A program made the position numbers and the translations under genes. Shown here piece after piece: positions 8,724 to 16,796 of a stretch of DNA of 64,000 nucleotides (within the stretch, counting starts at the first letter, position 1; each line of letters opens with the position of its first letter). This DNA comes from Candidatus Peregrinibacteria bacterium Greene0416_19 (GTDB lineage: Bacteria > Patescibacteriota > Gracilibacteria > Peribacterales > Peribacteraceae): positions 1 to 64,000 of the forward strand of contig VMEW01000005.1 of NCBI GenBank assembly GCA_007375735.1. Direction: 5' to 3'. Below the pieces are notes generated by a model. The model did no database searches and was not told the DNA's origin. It saw nothing but the letters and a program-made list of their open reading frames with translations.

Positions 8724-9581
8724 ATGTCTACAAAGGGGAAAGTCGATGGCGAACATGTCCTTTATCACTTTTTACAGAAAGAACTATTAAGAACCGACGT
8801 GTGGTTATTTCAAATGCTGGCCTCAAAATTGGTCGCGTCACTTGGAATTTGGATGAGTCCGAAATTATATACAAAACTACCGCTACTGGCCCCTTATGCT
8901 GTCCGGGATAACTCATGTCGAAAAAGTAAATCTAACGGTGTTGAACAATGGAGTTCCCCTAACGAAGATGGATATTTAAGAGATGACAACAGTCTAATCA
9001 AAGATATTCCACGAAGTTTTGTGATAAAAAGCCCACTGGAAATTTATAGTGGAAAAAATCTTGATACTGGTTTTGTGGCATCACATGTCTGGAGAATCAC
9101 TAATCAGCCAGATGTCTGTGGTGGGTCTGCATCAAAAAATCCTTTTACGTATTCATTCATTCCTAATCTTGTGTGGCTTCCAGGGCAAGTCGCAAAGCTG
9201 ACGGACAGAGAGGGTTCCTTTACTCAGCTATATCTCCAAGCTCTTTCTTCAAAAATTTATCGACATCTGGATGTCCTAGGGCCGACGAAGAAATTTACTG
9301 AGCAATGCTGGAGCTATCTTCCCAAGCCAGTTGGGATCCCCGAGCAAGGATTGCCTGATTTAGATGAATTATCTTTCTTTGAAGAAACAGATGATTTTAT
9401 TCAAAAAAGAGGCACGATCATAAGTAAAGTTGCAGACGCATTAAGCAGTGTAGTTGAGGGAAAAGCTCTGAATGAAAAAATACTTTCATCCAGATACACA
9501 GAAGGTTTGAACAAGATAGATAAGTCGGCTGCAAAGAAGCTGTCGGTCTTTCTGAAAGAATATGCAATGGCAGTGCAATAA
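8724..9581 (+). CDS. Unknown island protein; reading frame may be disturbed near its start
   Basis: Not recognised. The 285-aa frame has a convincing C-terminal part (from about DGYLRDDNSLIKDIPRSF through ASHVWR and PNLVWLPGQVAKLTDREGS to a Lys-rich helical end), soluble and with no catalytic motif I can name. It follows the DUF4420 gene by 16 nt and is the last gene before the right boundary repeat, where Mza-like clusters would have an AIPR gene. The first 60-80 codons are doubtful: another frame reads RRVVISNAGLKIGRVTWNLD (8790-8850) and a third reads GITHVEKVNLTVLNNGVP (8905-8960), both protein-like. Either there are frameshifts or a small overlapping gene. Confidence 0.6.
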   Translation: MSTKGKVDGEHVLYHFLQKELLRTDVWLFQMLASKLVASLGIWMSPKLYTKLPLLAPYAVRDNSCRKSKSNGVEQWSSPNEDGYLRDDNSLIKDIPRSFVIKSPLEIYSGKNLDTGFVASHVWRITNQPDVCGGSASKNPFTYSFIPNLVWLPGQVAKLTDREGSFTQLYLQALSSKIYRHLDVLGPTKKFTEQCWSYLPKPVGIPEQGLPDLDELSFFEETDDFIQKRGTIISKVADALSSVVEGKALNEKILSSRYTEGLNKIDKSAAKKLSVFLKEYAMAVQ

Positions 9582-9647
9582 TAACCTGTGAATATACTTA
9601 GAAGGGAAGCTCGCGAGAACAATTGGAAATCGTCCCGAAATGGCGGC

Positions 9648-9733
9648 GGAGCCCCGAGAGTCGGCGGCGGCTGCCCCCCGAAAAATCAGCCGCCGCCGCA
9701 GGAGCACCCCAATTCCGTTCGAATTTCGTTCAG
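9648..9733 (-). repeat. 86-bp inverted repeat, right island boundary
   Basis: Exact reverse complement of 1579-1664. Just upstream, 9615-9634 (GAGAACAATTGGAAATCGTC) repeats 20 nt of the 5' coding part of the serine recombinase (reverse strand of 1342-1323), so this junction also holds recombinase debris. Composition changes from AT-rich to GC-rich here, and a chromosomal promoter (TAGAAT 9780-9785) begins right after it. Confidence 0.92.
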
Positions 9734-9794
9734 GTCCGCAGACGTAGACGGCCCTCCTCCCCAGCCATCAACAAAGGAGTAGAATCCCACCCTT

Positions 9795-10961
9795 ATGAAC
9801 AGGAAATTTAAAGAGTTTCAGACGCAGTGCTTATGTGGCGGACACATTCTGACGGTCGATCAAAGCGTTGACACGCCTCTCGCGGAACAGATGGGCGCTG
9901 TTGGTGTCGTGACAAAAGACGGGAAATACGAGGAAATTTTTCGTCGCCTTACAGTGCATCCCTTCATAAACGAAAATGAGATAGACGCCTTCACTGCAGC
10001 GTACACGGCTCACTATGGTGATGCAGGCCCCGGTTATTACGTGCTCTCTCGGAATCCTGAATCACCATTGACGAAGGAGCATCCTGTTTTTTTGACAGTG
10101 CAGAATGTCCGAGAGGTGCAACAGGCGATTCAGTCCGGTGCTATCGCGTTGCTCTGCGAGCGACATGAAGCCGTCAGGAGCATTGCGAGCTTCATCCGAG
10201 TGCAGCGATTGTCATTGCCTCTCTTCTTCCGTACCAATGATCCGGGGGTCGTTGCGTCTGCAATGGCCTCTGGTGCAAATGGCAGTGTGATTGATACCGT
10301 GTCGACATTGGAGGAAATGGATCAGATTCTGGATCAGACGCTCAATCAACCCTCTACAGTTTATGAGTCCGATGATAAGGCATTGGTTGGCGTCCTCGCA
10401 CTGCAGGGCGACTACCTCCTGCATTATGCAGAGCTTCTCAACATTGCTGACAAGTCAAAAGAGGCAGATGTTGCATTGATTCGAACACCGGAGGATCTGC
10501 GGAAATGCAACGGCGTTCTTCTGCCTGGCGGTTGGAGCACACTGCTCGGAACAATGATCGTACGCAGTGGCATGGATGCAATTCTGCGTGAGCAAAAATC
10601 CCAACATGTGCCGATAGTGGCTGTGTGTGCAAGCATGATCATTGCGGGCACCAGACCAGGCAAGAACTGCGAAAATCGCCCCATGATCGGTTTAACAGAT
10701 GTGACAATCGACAACAACATTCTCAATTATACTCACGATGTTGAACTCGTTACTGGCCAAGTGTTTGCAGAAACATTCTCGAACGGCCCCATCGCGCGTG
10801 ATCTTGGTTCTGGCGCGCAAAAATATGCGTGGCTGAAAAATTATCCTGATTCTGTGGTATCAGTCATGGATGGCAGCGTTTCTTCTTTTGCATATCACAA
10901 GGGCTTCCAGGCTGCGCTGGTTACAGAAGCTATTCGGCAATATAGACGTCCAGGCAAGTAA
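9795..10961 (+). CDS. PdxS-like/PdxT-like fusion (PLP synthase homologue, degenerate)
   Basis: A 388-aa protein. Residues about 195-388 resemble PdxT, the glutaminase of pyridoxal-phosphate synthase: VGVLALQGDYLLHYAELL, then LLPGGWSTLLG (usual GGEST) and VAVCASMIIAG containing the nucleophile-type Cys. The usual C-terminal HPE triad is replaced by YHKGF, so His is kept but Glu is lost. The N-terminal half resembles the start of PdxS (GGHILTVDQS...AEQMGAVGVV versus the GGVIMDV...EEAGAVAVM pattern) but lacks recognisable active-site lysine motifs. Normally these are two proteins. It is either a divergent PLP synthase or a recruited amidotransferase. Promoter TAGAAT is 9 nt before the ATG. Confidence 0.65.
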   Translation: MNRKFKEFQTQCLCGGHILTVDQSVDTPLAEQMGAVGVVTKDGKYEEIFRRLTVHPFINENEIDAFTAAYTAHYGDAGPGYYVLSRNPESPLTKEHPVFLTVQNVREVQQAIQSGAIALLCERHEAVRSIASFIRVQRLSLPLFFRTNDPGVVASAMASGANGSVIDTVSTLEEMDQILDQTLNQPSTVYESDDKALVGVLALQGDYLLHYAELLNIADKSKEADVALIRTPEDLRKCNGVLLPGGWSTLLGTMIVRSGMDAILREQKSQHVPIVAVCASMIIAGTRPGKNCENRPMIGLTDVTIDNNILNYTHDVELVTGQVFAETFSNGPIARDLGSGAQKYAWLKNYPDSVVSVMDGSVSSFAYHKGFQAALVTEAIRQYRRPGK

Positions 10962-10999
10962 GGCTCTTGAGCGACTAACTGCGGAGGACTGGCACTCCA

Positions 11000-11027
11000 A
11001 AGGTTCTGATAACGGTGAGGATGCCCA
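11000..11027 (+). repeat. 28-bp dispersed repeat, copy 1
   Basis: AAGGTTCTGATAACG followed by AGGATGCCCA, 26 of 28 identical to 13124-13151. It lies between the PdxS/T-like gene and the FecR gene. Function unknown; the two copies bracket the FecR-Fic gene pair in direct orientation. Confidence 0.6.
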
Positions 11028-11045
11028 TTTAAGAAAACTGCGGAT

Positions 11046-11804
11046 TTACTGCGGAATGATCCGTTGTCGCTCTGTAAATGGTTTCGGTATGTGCAATTTT
11101 GTTTTTGTCACAGTTGTCTGGTACCCCGCAGAGACCTCAACGGATTTTGTTCCTTTGAGATTCGATACACTCACGAGTCCATCGAGCACCTGGACCACTG
11201 TTTTGGTTTTTGTGACGGATGTTAAAAACTTTGTCCCACGTACCGCACACACTGCTGTTCCTGTGAACACCCTGAATCTAGTATTCATTCCCTGCGAAAG
11301 TTTTTCGAAGTAAAATGCAAATTTTCCTTTCAATGTTTTGTATTCATCCGGCTTCACGACAATGAAAGCAGAGTTCGGCTCCAATTCCGCCCGCGATCCT
11401 CTAGAATCTACGTAAATTGTCGCCAGTTCACCTTTGCCTGTGGTCACCCTATCACCTTCTTTGAGGTCTCCGAATTTGTAGATTTTGGTCTTCGGCGTAG
11501 GAGTAGTGTGCGTTGACTTCGAACTTGAGGAGGAAGAAAAGGAAGAAGGGGGAGGGGGTGATGGTGGTGGCAACTTCGACTCTGACGGGCCCTGTACGCA
11601 TTGGTCATACTGCGCCATGGCAGCTTGGTACTGGGCGTTGCAGGACGTGGAACAAGCTATGGTCTGGTCGAGGGTAGGAAGTGCACAGGTTCGGAGGCAG
11701 GTGTACTCAGGCTGTGTGCACTCGGCGGCTTCTGTTTGAAGGAGGACTGGGAAGGGAAGGATCGCAAAAAATGCTCCAATGCTCAAGACATTCACTATTC
11801 TCAT
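11046..11804 (-). CDS. Secreted FecR-domain protein
   Basis: About 252 aa. A signal peptide follows ATG 11804 (MRIVNVLSIGAFFAILPFPV), then a Cys-rich stretch with seven cysteines, a Pro/Ser-rich linker and a FecR domain: GDLKEGDRVTTGKGELATIY ... SAFIVV ... FRVFTGTAVCAVRGTKF ... VVQVLDGLVSVSN. FecR domains occur in envelope sensors and adhesins. No transmembrane anchor or FecI sigma partner is nearby, so a role in iron signalling is not supported; a cell-surface structural role is more likely. The start was chosen because TATAAC lies 7 nt upstream; a frame extension to 11855 would include the promoter. Confidence 0.8.
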   Translation of the reverse strand: MRIVNVLSIGAFFAILPFPVLLQTEAAECTQPEYTCLRTCALPTLDQTIACSTSCNAQYQAAMAQYDQCVQGPSESKLPPPSPPPPSSFSSSSSSKSTHTTPTPKTKIYKFGDLKEGDRVTTGKGELATIYVDSRGSRAELEPNSAFIVVKPDEYKTLKGKFAFYFEKLSQGMNTRFRVFTGTAVCAVRGTKFLTSVTKTKTVVQVLDGLVSVSNLKGTKSVEVSAGYQTTVTKTKLHIPKPFTERQRIIPQ

Positions 11805-11923
11805 GGATAGGGTTATATCAGCACTCCTCCCAACGCACAAACAAACATTTTCCATTGGCTATGCAGCAAACAGTGCCAACAACTGCTCGACTTGCTGGAG
11901 AACTGGCAGGCCACCTCCATATT

Positions 11924-13021
11924 TCACCGCGCAATTTCCGGCAGCCGGTACCGCGCATGGCGTCGCTCGCCGGTCTTACGGAGAATCCCGAGGTCCACCA
12001 ATGTCTGCAAGTCTCGCGTAGCGGTCGCACGCTTGGCTTTCGTGATGGTGATGTATTTTCCAGCGCTGAGCCCGCCGACAAAGCCTTCCGGCCCCGCTTC
12101 GAAAAGCCTATCAATCGCTTTCTTCTGGCGTTCATTCAGCTCTGAAGAAAATTTGCTGTAGAGCGAAGCCTTCTGGAGAACGCCTTCAACGGAAGCGAGC
12201 ACGTACTTCTTGGCCGCAATGAGTGTCTTGCCAAAGGTGAGGAGCCAATCGGTGATCTCCAGATCCTGATTGTTTCGCTCAAGCGTGTCATAATACGTCG
12301 ATTTCTTTATGACGATTTGCCGTGAGACTCCGCTAAGAGCGGGTGCTCCGGCAGATTGCGAGAGTGCTTTCTCAACCAGAGCTCTTGCCATGCGCCCGTT
12401 ACCATCCTCGTAGGGATGAATGGAGACGGCGTACAGGTGAGCTATGCCCGCTCTCGTCAGCGGGGGCAGCGTCTTGAGGGAATCATTGAACCATCGGATG
12501 AATTCCTTCATATGCCGAGGCACATCCTTCGAGGGAGGTGCTTCAAAATGCACCGACTCACTTCCGATGGCTCCAGATACGATCTGCATCGGATCTTGGT
12601 GCGTACGATAGGCGCCGATGCGCTCCAAATCTGTTCTCCCCTGCATCAGTGCGGCGTTCCATGCATCAAGCTCCTCGCGCGTCAGCGGCGCGGCGTACTG
12701 CCGGTATACCGTTACCATCATCTCCGCCATACCCGCTTCGGCGGGCTGCACATTCCTTTTCACGGTCGAGAGTCCCAGTTTGCGCCGAATAGACGACTGC
12801 ACGCTGTCCCGATCAAGCAGTTCACCTTCAATCTCAGCGGTTTTCACACCTTCCGTGCTGAGGAGTTGCACGACGATTTGGTCTCTCTCTTGCTCTTTGA
12901 GATGCTTCATCGTTCCCGTCACCGTCCCGAGAAGCTGAGCAAACTCTCGTTCCAGAGCCTCTAATTGCCTCGCATCATAGATGAAGGTCGGCCAGTGTTT
13001 CTGTTGCCAGTTCCAAGACAT
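11924..13021 (-). CDS. Fic family protein (AMPylase-type) with DNA-binding C-terminus
   Basis: A 365-aa class II-like Fic protein. The N-terminal DUF4172-like region holds an inhibitory motif T61-A-E-I-E65-G66 of the [ST]xxxE[GN] type; the Fic core has HPYEDGNGRMAR with catalytic His202. Fic proteins transfer AMP or other nucleotides to target proteins. The C-terminal 90 residues look like a winged helix (ERQKKAIDRLF ... ITITKAKRATATRDLQTLVDLGILRKTG), as in Fic proteins that bind their own promoters. An inverted repeat at its promoter fits autoregulation. Such genes act in toxin-antitoxin-like roles or housekeeping modification; targets are unknown. Confidence 0.92.
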   Translation of the reverse strand: MSWNWQQKHWPTFIYDARQLEALEREFAQLLGTVTGTMKHLKEQERDQIVVQLLSTEGVKTAEIEGELLDRDSVQSSIRRKLGLSTVKRNVQPAEAGMAEMMVTVYRQYAAPLTREELDAWNAALMQGRTDLERIGAYRTHQDPMQIVSGAIGSESVHFEAPPSKDVPRHMKEFIRWFNDSLKTLPPLTRAGIAHLYAVSIHPYEDGNGRMARALVEKALSQSAGAPALSGVSRQIVIKKSTYYDTLERNNQDLEITDWLLTFGKTLIAAKKYVLASVEGVLQKASLYSKFSSELNERQKKAIDRLFEAGPEGFVGGLSAGKYITITKAKRATATRDLQTLVDLGILRKTGERRHARYRLPEIAR

Positions 13022-13023
13022 GG

Positions 13024-13074
13024 TGAGCTATAGGGGAAGATTCTATAGCTCATATTATCAGAAATTATGAGCTA
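13024..13074 (-). promoter_or_regulatory. fic promoter with three TGAGCTA-type half sites
   Basis: TGAGCTATAG (13024-13033) and CTATAGCTCA (13043-13052) form a 10-bp inverted repeat, and a third half site TGAGCTA lies at about 13068-13074. The -10 candidate TAGAAT (minus strand, about 13041-13046) sits between the first two. The Fic protein's C-terminal winged helix is the likely binder (inference). Confidence 0.55.
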
Positions 13075-13123
13075 ATGAAAGGGGATCTCTACCTCAGCTG
13101 GGGGCCCCTGCCATGGTACAGCG

Positions 13124-13151
13124 AAGGTTCTGATAACGTTCAGGATGCCCA
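13124..13151 (+). repeat. 28-bp dispersed repeat, copy 2
   Basis: AAGGTTCTGATAACG TTC AGGATGCCCA, 26/28 identical to 11000-11027. It lies about 85 bp upstream of pstS in the intergenic region. Confidence 0.6.
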
Positions 13152-13235
13152 GCCATCCTCCTCCGCAAGCTTCGCACGAACTTGCCGCCGTCAGTCGTAC
13201 TCCGTAGCATGGTGCACAGCTTCCCCACCTCTTTG

Positions 13236-14153
13236 ATGATGAAGGATCTCCGCCTCCTCGTCCCGGTCTGCGTGATCGGACTTTCCGCGTGTTCCGCCGC
13301 AACCGGCACGCTCAAGACTGACACAGTGGTGATCCAAGGATCGGATACCGAAGTACAGTTGGTCTCCGCGCTCGCGGAGGCATTCGGCGCGCGGAATCCC
13401 GGAGCGAGCATCTCGGTGGCCGGGGGCGGGAGCGCGGTGGGCATCGCGGCGCTGATCAACGGAGAAACGGACATCGCCAATTCCTCACGGGCCATGAAAC
13501 CGGCGGAAATCGCGACCGCGAAGGAGAAGGGACGCGACCCGCAGGAATTCATCCTCGCCCGGGACGGGCTCAGCGTCATCGTCCACCCGTCGAATGGGCT
13601 CGCGACGCTGACCTTGGATCACATCTCGAAGATGTTCAGCGGGAAGGTGACGAACTGGAAGGGCGTGGGAGGGCCCGACGCGCCGATCGTGCTCTACGGC
13701 CGCCAGAGCACCTCCGGTACCTTCGGCTACTTCCGCGACGCCGTGGTGAAGGACGACTACGCCGTGAGTCTGCGACAGATGGAGGGGAGCCAGGCGATCG
13801 TGGACGCGGTGGCCGCGGATGCGCACGGAGTGGGATACGTGGGGGTGGGATACGTGCGCGGCGCAGACGGACGGGCCCGGTCCGACATCAAAGCGCTGAC
13901 CGTCTCCAGGGACGGTGCATCGGAAGCCGTCTCCCCGCTCGACATGGAAGCGGTCCGCGCCGACCGTTATCCCATCGCCCGGCGCATCTACCAGTATCTG
14001 CCCGCAGTGCCAGCGAAAGATTCCATCGTCGAGCAATTCCTCCGCTTCGAGGCATCGGCCGAGGGCCAGGCGGTCATCGGCACGTCCGGGTTCTACCCGC
14101 TCACAGCGAACGACGAGGCCATGAACCAGGCATTCTTCAGTACGATCCGCTGA
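13236..14153 (+). CDS. pstS: Phosphate ABC transporter substrate-binding lipoprotein PstS
   Basis: Captures phosphate outside the membrane for the PstCAB importer. The chosen start (ATG 13236, MMKDLRLLVPVCVIGLSAC) gives a short lipoprotein signal with lipobox LSAC; an upstream in-frame ATG at 13182 would add a non-signal extension. The PBP domain has the family motifs VIQGSDTEVQLVSALAEAF, GGGSAVGIAALINGETDIAN, RDGLSVIVHPSN, FSGKVTNWKGVGG and RQSTSGTFGYF. It is first in a compact pstSCAB operon (3 nt to pstC). No phoU or PhoR/PhoB genes are adjacent, so regulation cannot be inferred from context. Confidence 0.93.
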   Translation: MMKDLRLLVPVCVIGLSACSAATGTLKTDTVVIQGSDTEVQLVSALAEAFGARNPGASISVAGGGSAVGIAALINGETDIANSSRAMKPAEIATAKEKGRDPQEFILARDGLSVIVHPSNGLATLTLDHISKMFSGKVTNWKGVGGPDAPIVLYGRQSTSGTFGYFRDAVVKDDYAVSLRQMEGSQAIVDAVAADAHGVGYVGVGYVRGADGRARSDIKALTVSRDGASEAVSPLDMEAVRADRYPIARRIYQYLPAVPAKDSIVEQFLRFEASAEGQAVIGTSGFYPLTANDEAMNQAFFSTIR

Positions 14154-14156
14154 ACC

Positions 14157-15068
14157 ATGGAGGCCGTTGTGACCGATCATCCGCAGGGCGAATTCCGTCG
14201 ACGGGCCGCCGACCGGGCCATGCACTGGATCCTGCGGATCATCGCATCGCTCACGGTGGTCCTGCTCATCGGCATCTTCGTGTTCCTGCTCAAGAGCGGG
14301 CTCAGGACCTTCAGCGAAGTGCCGATCCTGAACTTTCTGTTCGGTACCCGGTGGAACCCATCATCCTTTCACGAACCGCTCTGGGGCATCCTCCCGCTCG
14401 TGACCGGGACGCTGTTCGTGAGCGCGGGGGCGCTCCTCATCGCCGTGCCATTCGGGCTGTCGATCGCGATCTATCTGTCGTACATCGCTTCCCGCCGCAC
14501 ACGGGAAATCCTCAAGCCCGTCATCGAGATGATCGCGGGGATTCCCTCCGTGGTGCTCGGTCTGATCGGGCTCCTGTACCTGGCGCCGCTCATCGCTAAG
14601 ACGTTCGGCCTGAGTAACGGGCTCAATGCGCTGAATGCGTCGATCCTCGTCGCCATCGCCACGCTCCCCACGATCGCAAGCCTGTGCGAAGACGCATTGT
14701 CGGGACTCTCCCACCGGCTGAGCGAATCGAGCTGGGCGCTGGGCGCCACGCGTTGGACAACCATTCGCAAAGTGCTCGTGCCTGCCGCCGCTCCGGGCAT
14801 CGGCGCGGCGATCATGTTGGGACTGGGACGCGCGATCGGCGAGACGATGGTGGTGCTGATGGTGGCGGGCAACAGCCTCGCCTTCCCGCGCTCATTCCTG
14901 GAACCGGTGCGACCGATGACGGCCACCATCGCGATCGAGATACGGGAGGTGGTGGTGGGCGACCTCCATTGGAACAGCCTCTTCGCGGTGGGCCTCGTGC
15001 TCTTCCTCATCACCTTCGCCATCAACTCTGTCACCGACCTGTACCTCCATCGCACGATCCGTTCATGA
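14157..15068 (+). CDS. pstC: Phosphate ABC transporter permease PstC
   Basis: A 303-aa inner-membrane permease of the Pst complex. A short cytoplasmic N-terminus is followed by a first transmembrane segment (IIASLTVVLLIGIFVFLL), a periplasmic loop, and a binding-protein-dependent transport domain with five more helices. The coupling motif that contacts PstB is SSWALGATRWTTIRKVLVPAA. GIPSVVLGLIGLLYLAP is typical of PstC/PstA. The stop codon overlaps the pstA start (ATGA), so the two permeases are translationally coupled and should be made in equal amounts. Confidence 0.95.
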   Translation: MEAVVTDHPQGEFRRRAADRAMHWILRIIASLTVVLLIGIFVFLLKSGLRTFSEVPILNFLFGTRWNPSSFHEPLWGILPLVTGTLFVSAGALLIAVPFGLSIAIYLSYIASRRTREILKPVIEMIAGIPSVVLGLIGLLYLAPLIAKTFGLSNGLNALNASILVAIATLPTIASLCEDALSGLSHRLSESSWALGATRWTTIRKVLVPAAAPGIGAAIMLGLGRAIGETMVVLMVAGNSLAFPRSFLEPVRPMTATIAIEIREVVVGDLHWNSLFAVGLVLFLITFAINSVTDLYLHRTIRS

Positions 15069-15925
15069 AGAGACCCCCTGCATCCGTCACCGAGCGCATC
15101 GCCTTCAGCCTCTTCCGGCTGAGCGCGATCGCGGGCACCGCCATCCTGATCCTCGTGATGGTGCTACTCTTCCTGGCGGGGAAGGACGCGCTTAGCTGGC
15201 AGTTCCTCACTGCTCCCTGGCAGCACGGCGACATCACGAAGGGCGGCATCTTCCCAGCGATCGTAGGATCCATGTACCTGGGCCTGGGCGTCATCTTCAT
15301 CTCCTTCCCGCTCGGCATCGGCACGGCGGTGTTCCTGACGGAGTACAGCGGCGACACCCGGTGGCGACGGACGATCCAGCTTGCGATCCGCAACCTCGCC
15401 GGCGTGCCGTCGGTGGTGTACGGGCTCTTCGGCCTGGCGATCTTCGTGCATCTGCTCACGTTCGGCATGTCGCTCGCTGCCGCCGTGCTCACGCTCTCGG
15501 TCATGACGCTTCCGTGGATCATCACCGCGTCGGTGGAGGCGCTCTTGGCGGTTCCCCGTGCATTCCGGGAGAGCAGCCAGGCGCTGGGGGCAACGCGGTG
15601 GCAGACCGTCAGCCGCATCATCATCCCCTCCGCCCTCCCGGGCTGCATCACCGGCGGCATCATCGGGCTTGCGCGGGCGCTCGGAGAGACCGCGCCGATC
15701 ATCCTCGTAGGCGCGACCTTCTACCTCACTCGCCTGCCGACCTCTCCTTTCGATAAGTACATGGCGCTCCCCTACCACACCTTCATCCTGGCCACCCAGC
15801 ACTCGAGCCCGTCCGCTCCCGCCTACGCCGCCGGCTCCGCCCTCGTCCTCATCACACTCACGTTCGTGCTCAGCATCGGCGCCATCCTGCTGCGGCTCCA
15901 GTTCCGCAAGAAGCGCGTATGGTAA
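15065..15925 (+). CDS. pstA: Phosphate ABC transporter permease PstA
   Basis: A 286-aa second permease. The start ATG 15065 overlaps the pstC stop; the frame is open further upstream through pstC but codes nothing recognisable there. It contains a first membrane helix (GTAILILVMVLLFLA), GGIFPAIVGSMYLGLG, NLAGVPSVVYGLFGLAIF and the EAA coupling loop SSQALGATRWQTVSRIIIPS, followed by GLARALGETAPIILVGA. It ends with a basic tail QFRKKRVW. With PstC it forms the phosphate channel. Confidence 0.95.
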   Translation: MKRPPASVTERIAFSLFRLSAIAGTAILILVMVLLFLAGKDALSWQFLTAPWQHGDITKGGIFPAIVGSMYLGLGVIFISFPLGIGTAVFLTEYSGDTRWRRTIQLAIRNLAGVPSVVYGLFGLAIFVHLLTFGMSLAAAVLTLSVMTLPWIITASVEALLAVPRAFRESSQALGATRWQTVSRIIIPSALPGCITGGIIGLARALGETAPIILVGATFYLTRLPTSPFDKYMALPYHTFILATQHSSPSAPAYAAGSALVLITLTFVLSIGAILLRLQFRKKRVW

Positions 15926-15941
15926 CCTCCTTCATGATCCC

Positions 15942-16763
15942 ATGACAGCCCCCATCATCTCCGTCCGCTCGCTGGACGTGCACTACGGTTCGGTGACGGC
16001 CTTGCATGACGTGTCATTCGATATCGCGCCGAATGAAATCACAGGCCTCATCGGCGCATCCGGCAGCGGAAAATCCACCTTCCTCCGCTCGCTCAACCGG
16101 ATGCTCGATCACCTGCCGACCGTGCGCATGGGCGGGACGATCACCATCGGCGGCGAGAACATCCTGCACGAAAAGACCGATGTGGTGCGCCTGCGGCGCC
16201 GGGTGGGCATGGTATTTCAGAACCCGACGCCCTTTCCAAAATCCGTATTCGACAATGTCGCCTACGGCCTCGAAATCCAGGGAATCCGGAACCCACGCAA
16301 GAGCTTCCTCAGCCTCACCCGCCTGCGCATCCAGCATCAGGAACTGGAAGCGAGCGATGATCCCATCGATCAGGCCGTGGTCCGCAGCCTGAAGGAGGCG
16401 GCGCTGTGGGAGGAGGTGAAACACCGCCTCCACCACTCCGCCTACCGGCTCTCGGGCGGCCAGCAGCAGCGCCTCTGCATCGCCCGCGCCATCGCCATCC
16501 GCCCGGACATCCTGCTCCTCGATGAACCGTGCAGTTCGCTCGATCCCCTCTCCACCCGCTGCATCGAGCAACTGCTGCTCGGGCTCAAGAAGGACTACAC
16601 GATCCTGATCGTCACGCATAATTTGCAGCAGGCCCGCCGCATCGCCGACCACGTCGGCTTCTTCCACACCGGAGAGCTGGTGGAGTTCGGGACGGCGAAG
16701 GAGATCTTCGGGGGTCCGGGGAAGACGTTGACGAGGGAGTATGTTGAAGGCGCATTTGGATAA
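15942..16763 (+). CDS. pstB: Phosphate ABC transporter ATPase PstB
   Basis: A 273-aa ATPase that drives phosphate import. Walker A GASGSGKSTFLRSLNRM, Q-loop MVFQNPTPFPKSVFDNVAYG (the PF-P-x-S pattern typical of PstB), signature LSGGQQQRL, Walker B ILLLDEPCSSLD and switch His in VTHNLQQARRIADHVGFF. It contains a short insertion after the Q loop (RNPRKSFLSLTRLRIQH) not usual in PstB. It follows pstA by 16 nt and closes the operon; a repeat-rich spacer follows. Confidence 0.95.
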   Translation: MTAPIISVRSLDVHYGSVTALHDVSFDIAPNEITGLIGASGSGKSTFLRSLNRMLDHLPTVRMGGTITIGGENILHEKTDVVRLRRRVGMVFQNPTPFPKSVFDNVAYGLEIQGIRNPRKSFLSLTRLRIQHQELEASDDPIDQAVVRSLKEAALWEEVKHRLHHSAYRLSGGQQQRLCIARAIAIRPDILLLDEPCSSLDPLSTRCIEQLLLGLKKDYTILIVTHNLQQARRIADHVGFFHTGELVEFGTAKEIFGGPGKTLTREYVEGAFG

Positions 16764-16796
16764 TTGCGCCTCACCCCCCTGCCCTATTTAAGTAAT

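Noticed and set aside
14684..15064. N-terminal extension of PstA through pstC
   Set aside because: It overlaps a clear pstC gene and has no homology; the ATGA junction at 15065 gives the proper start.
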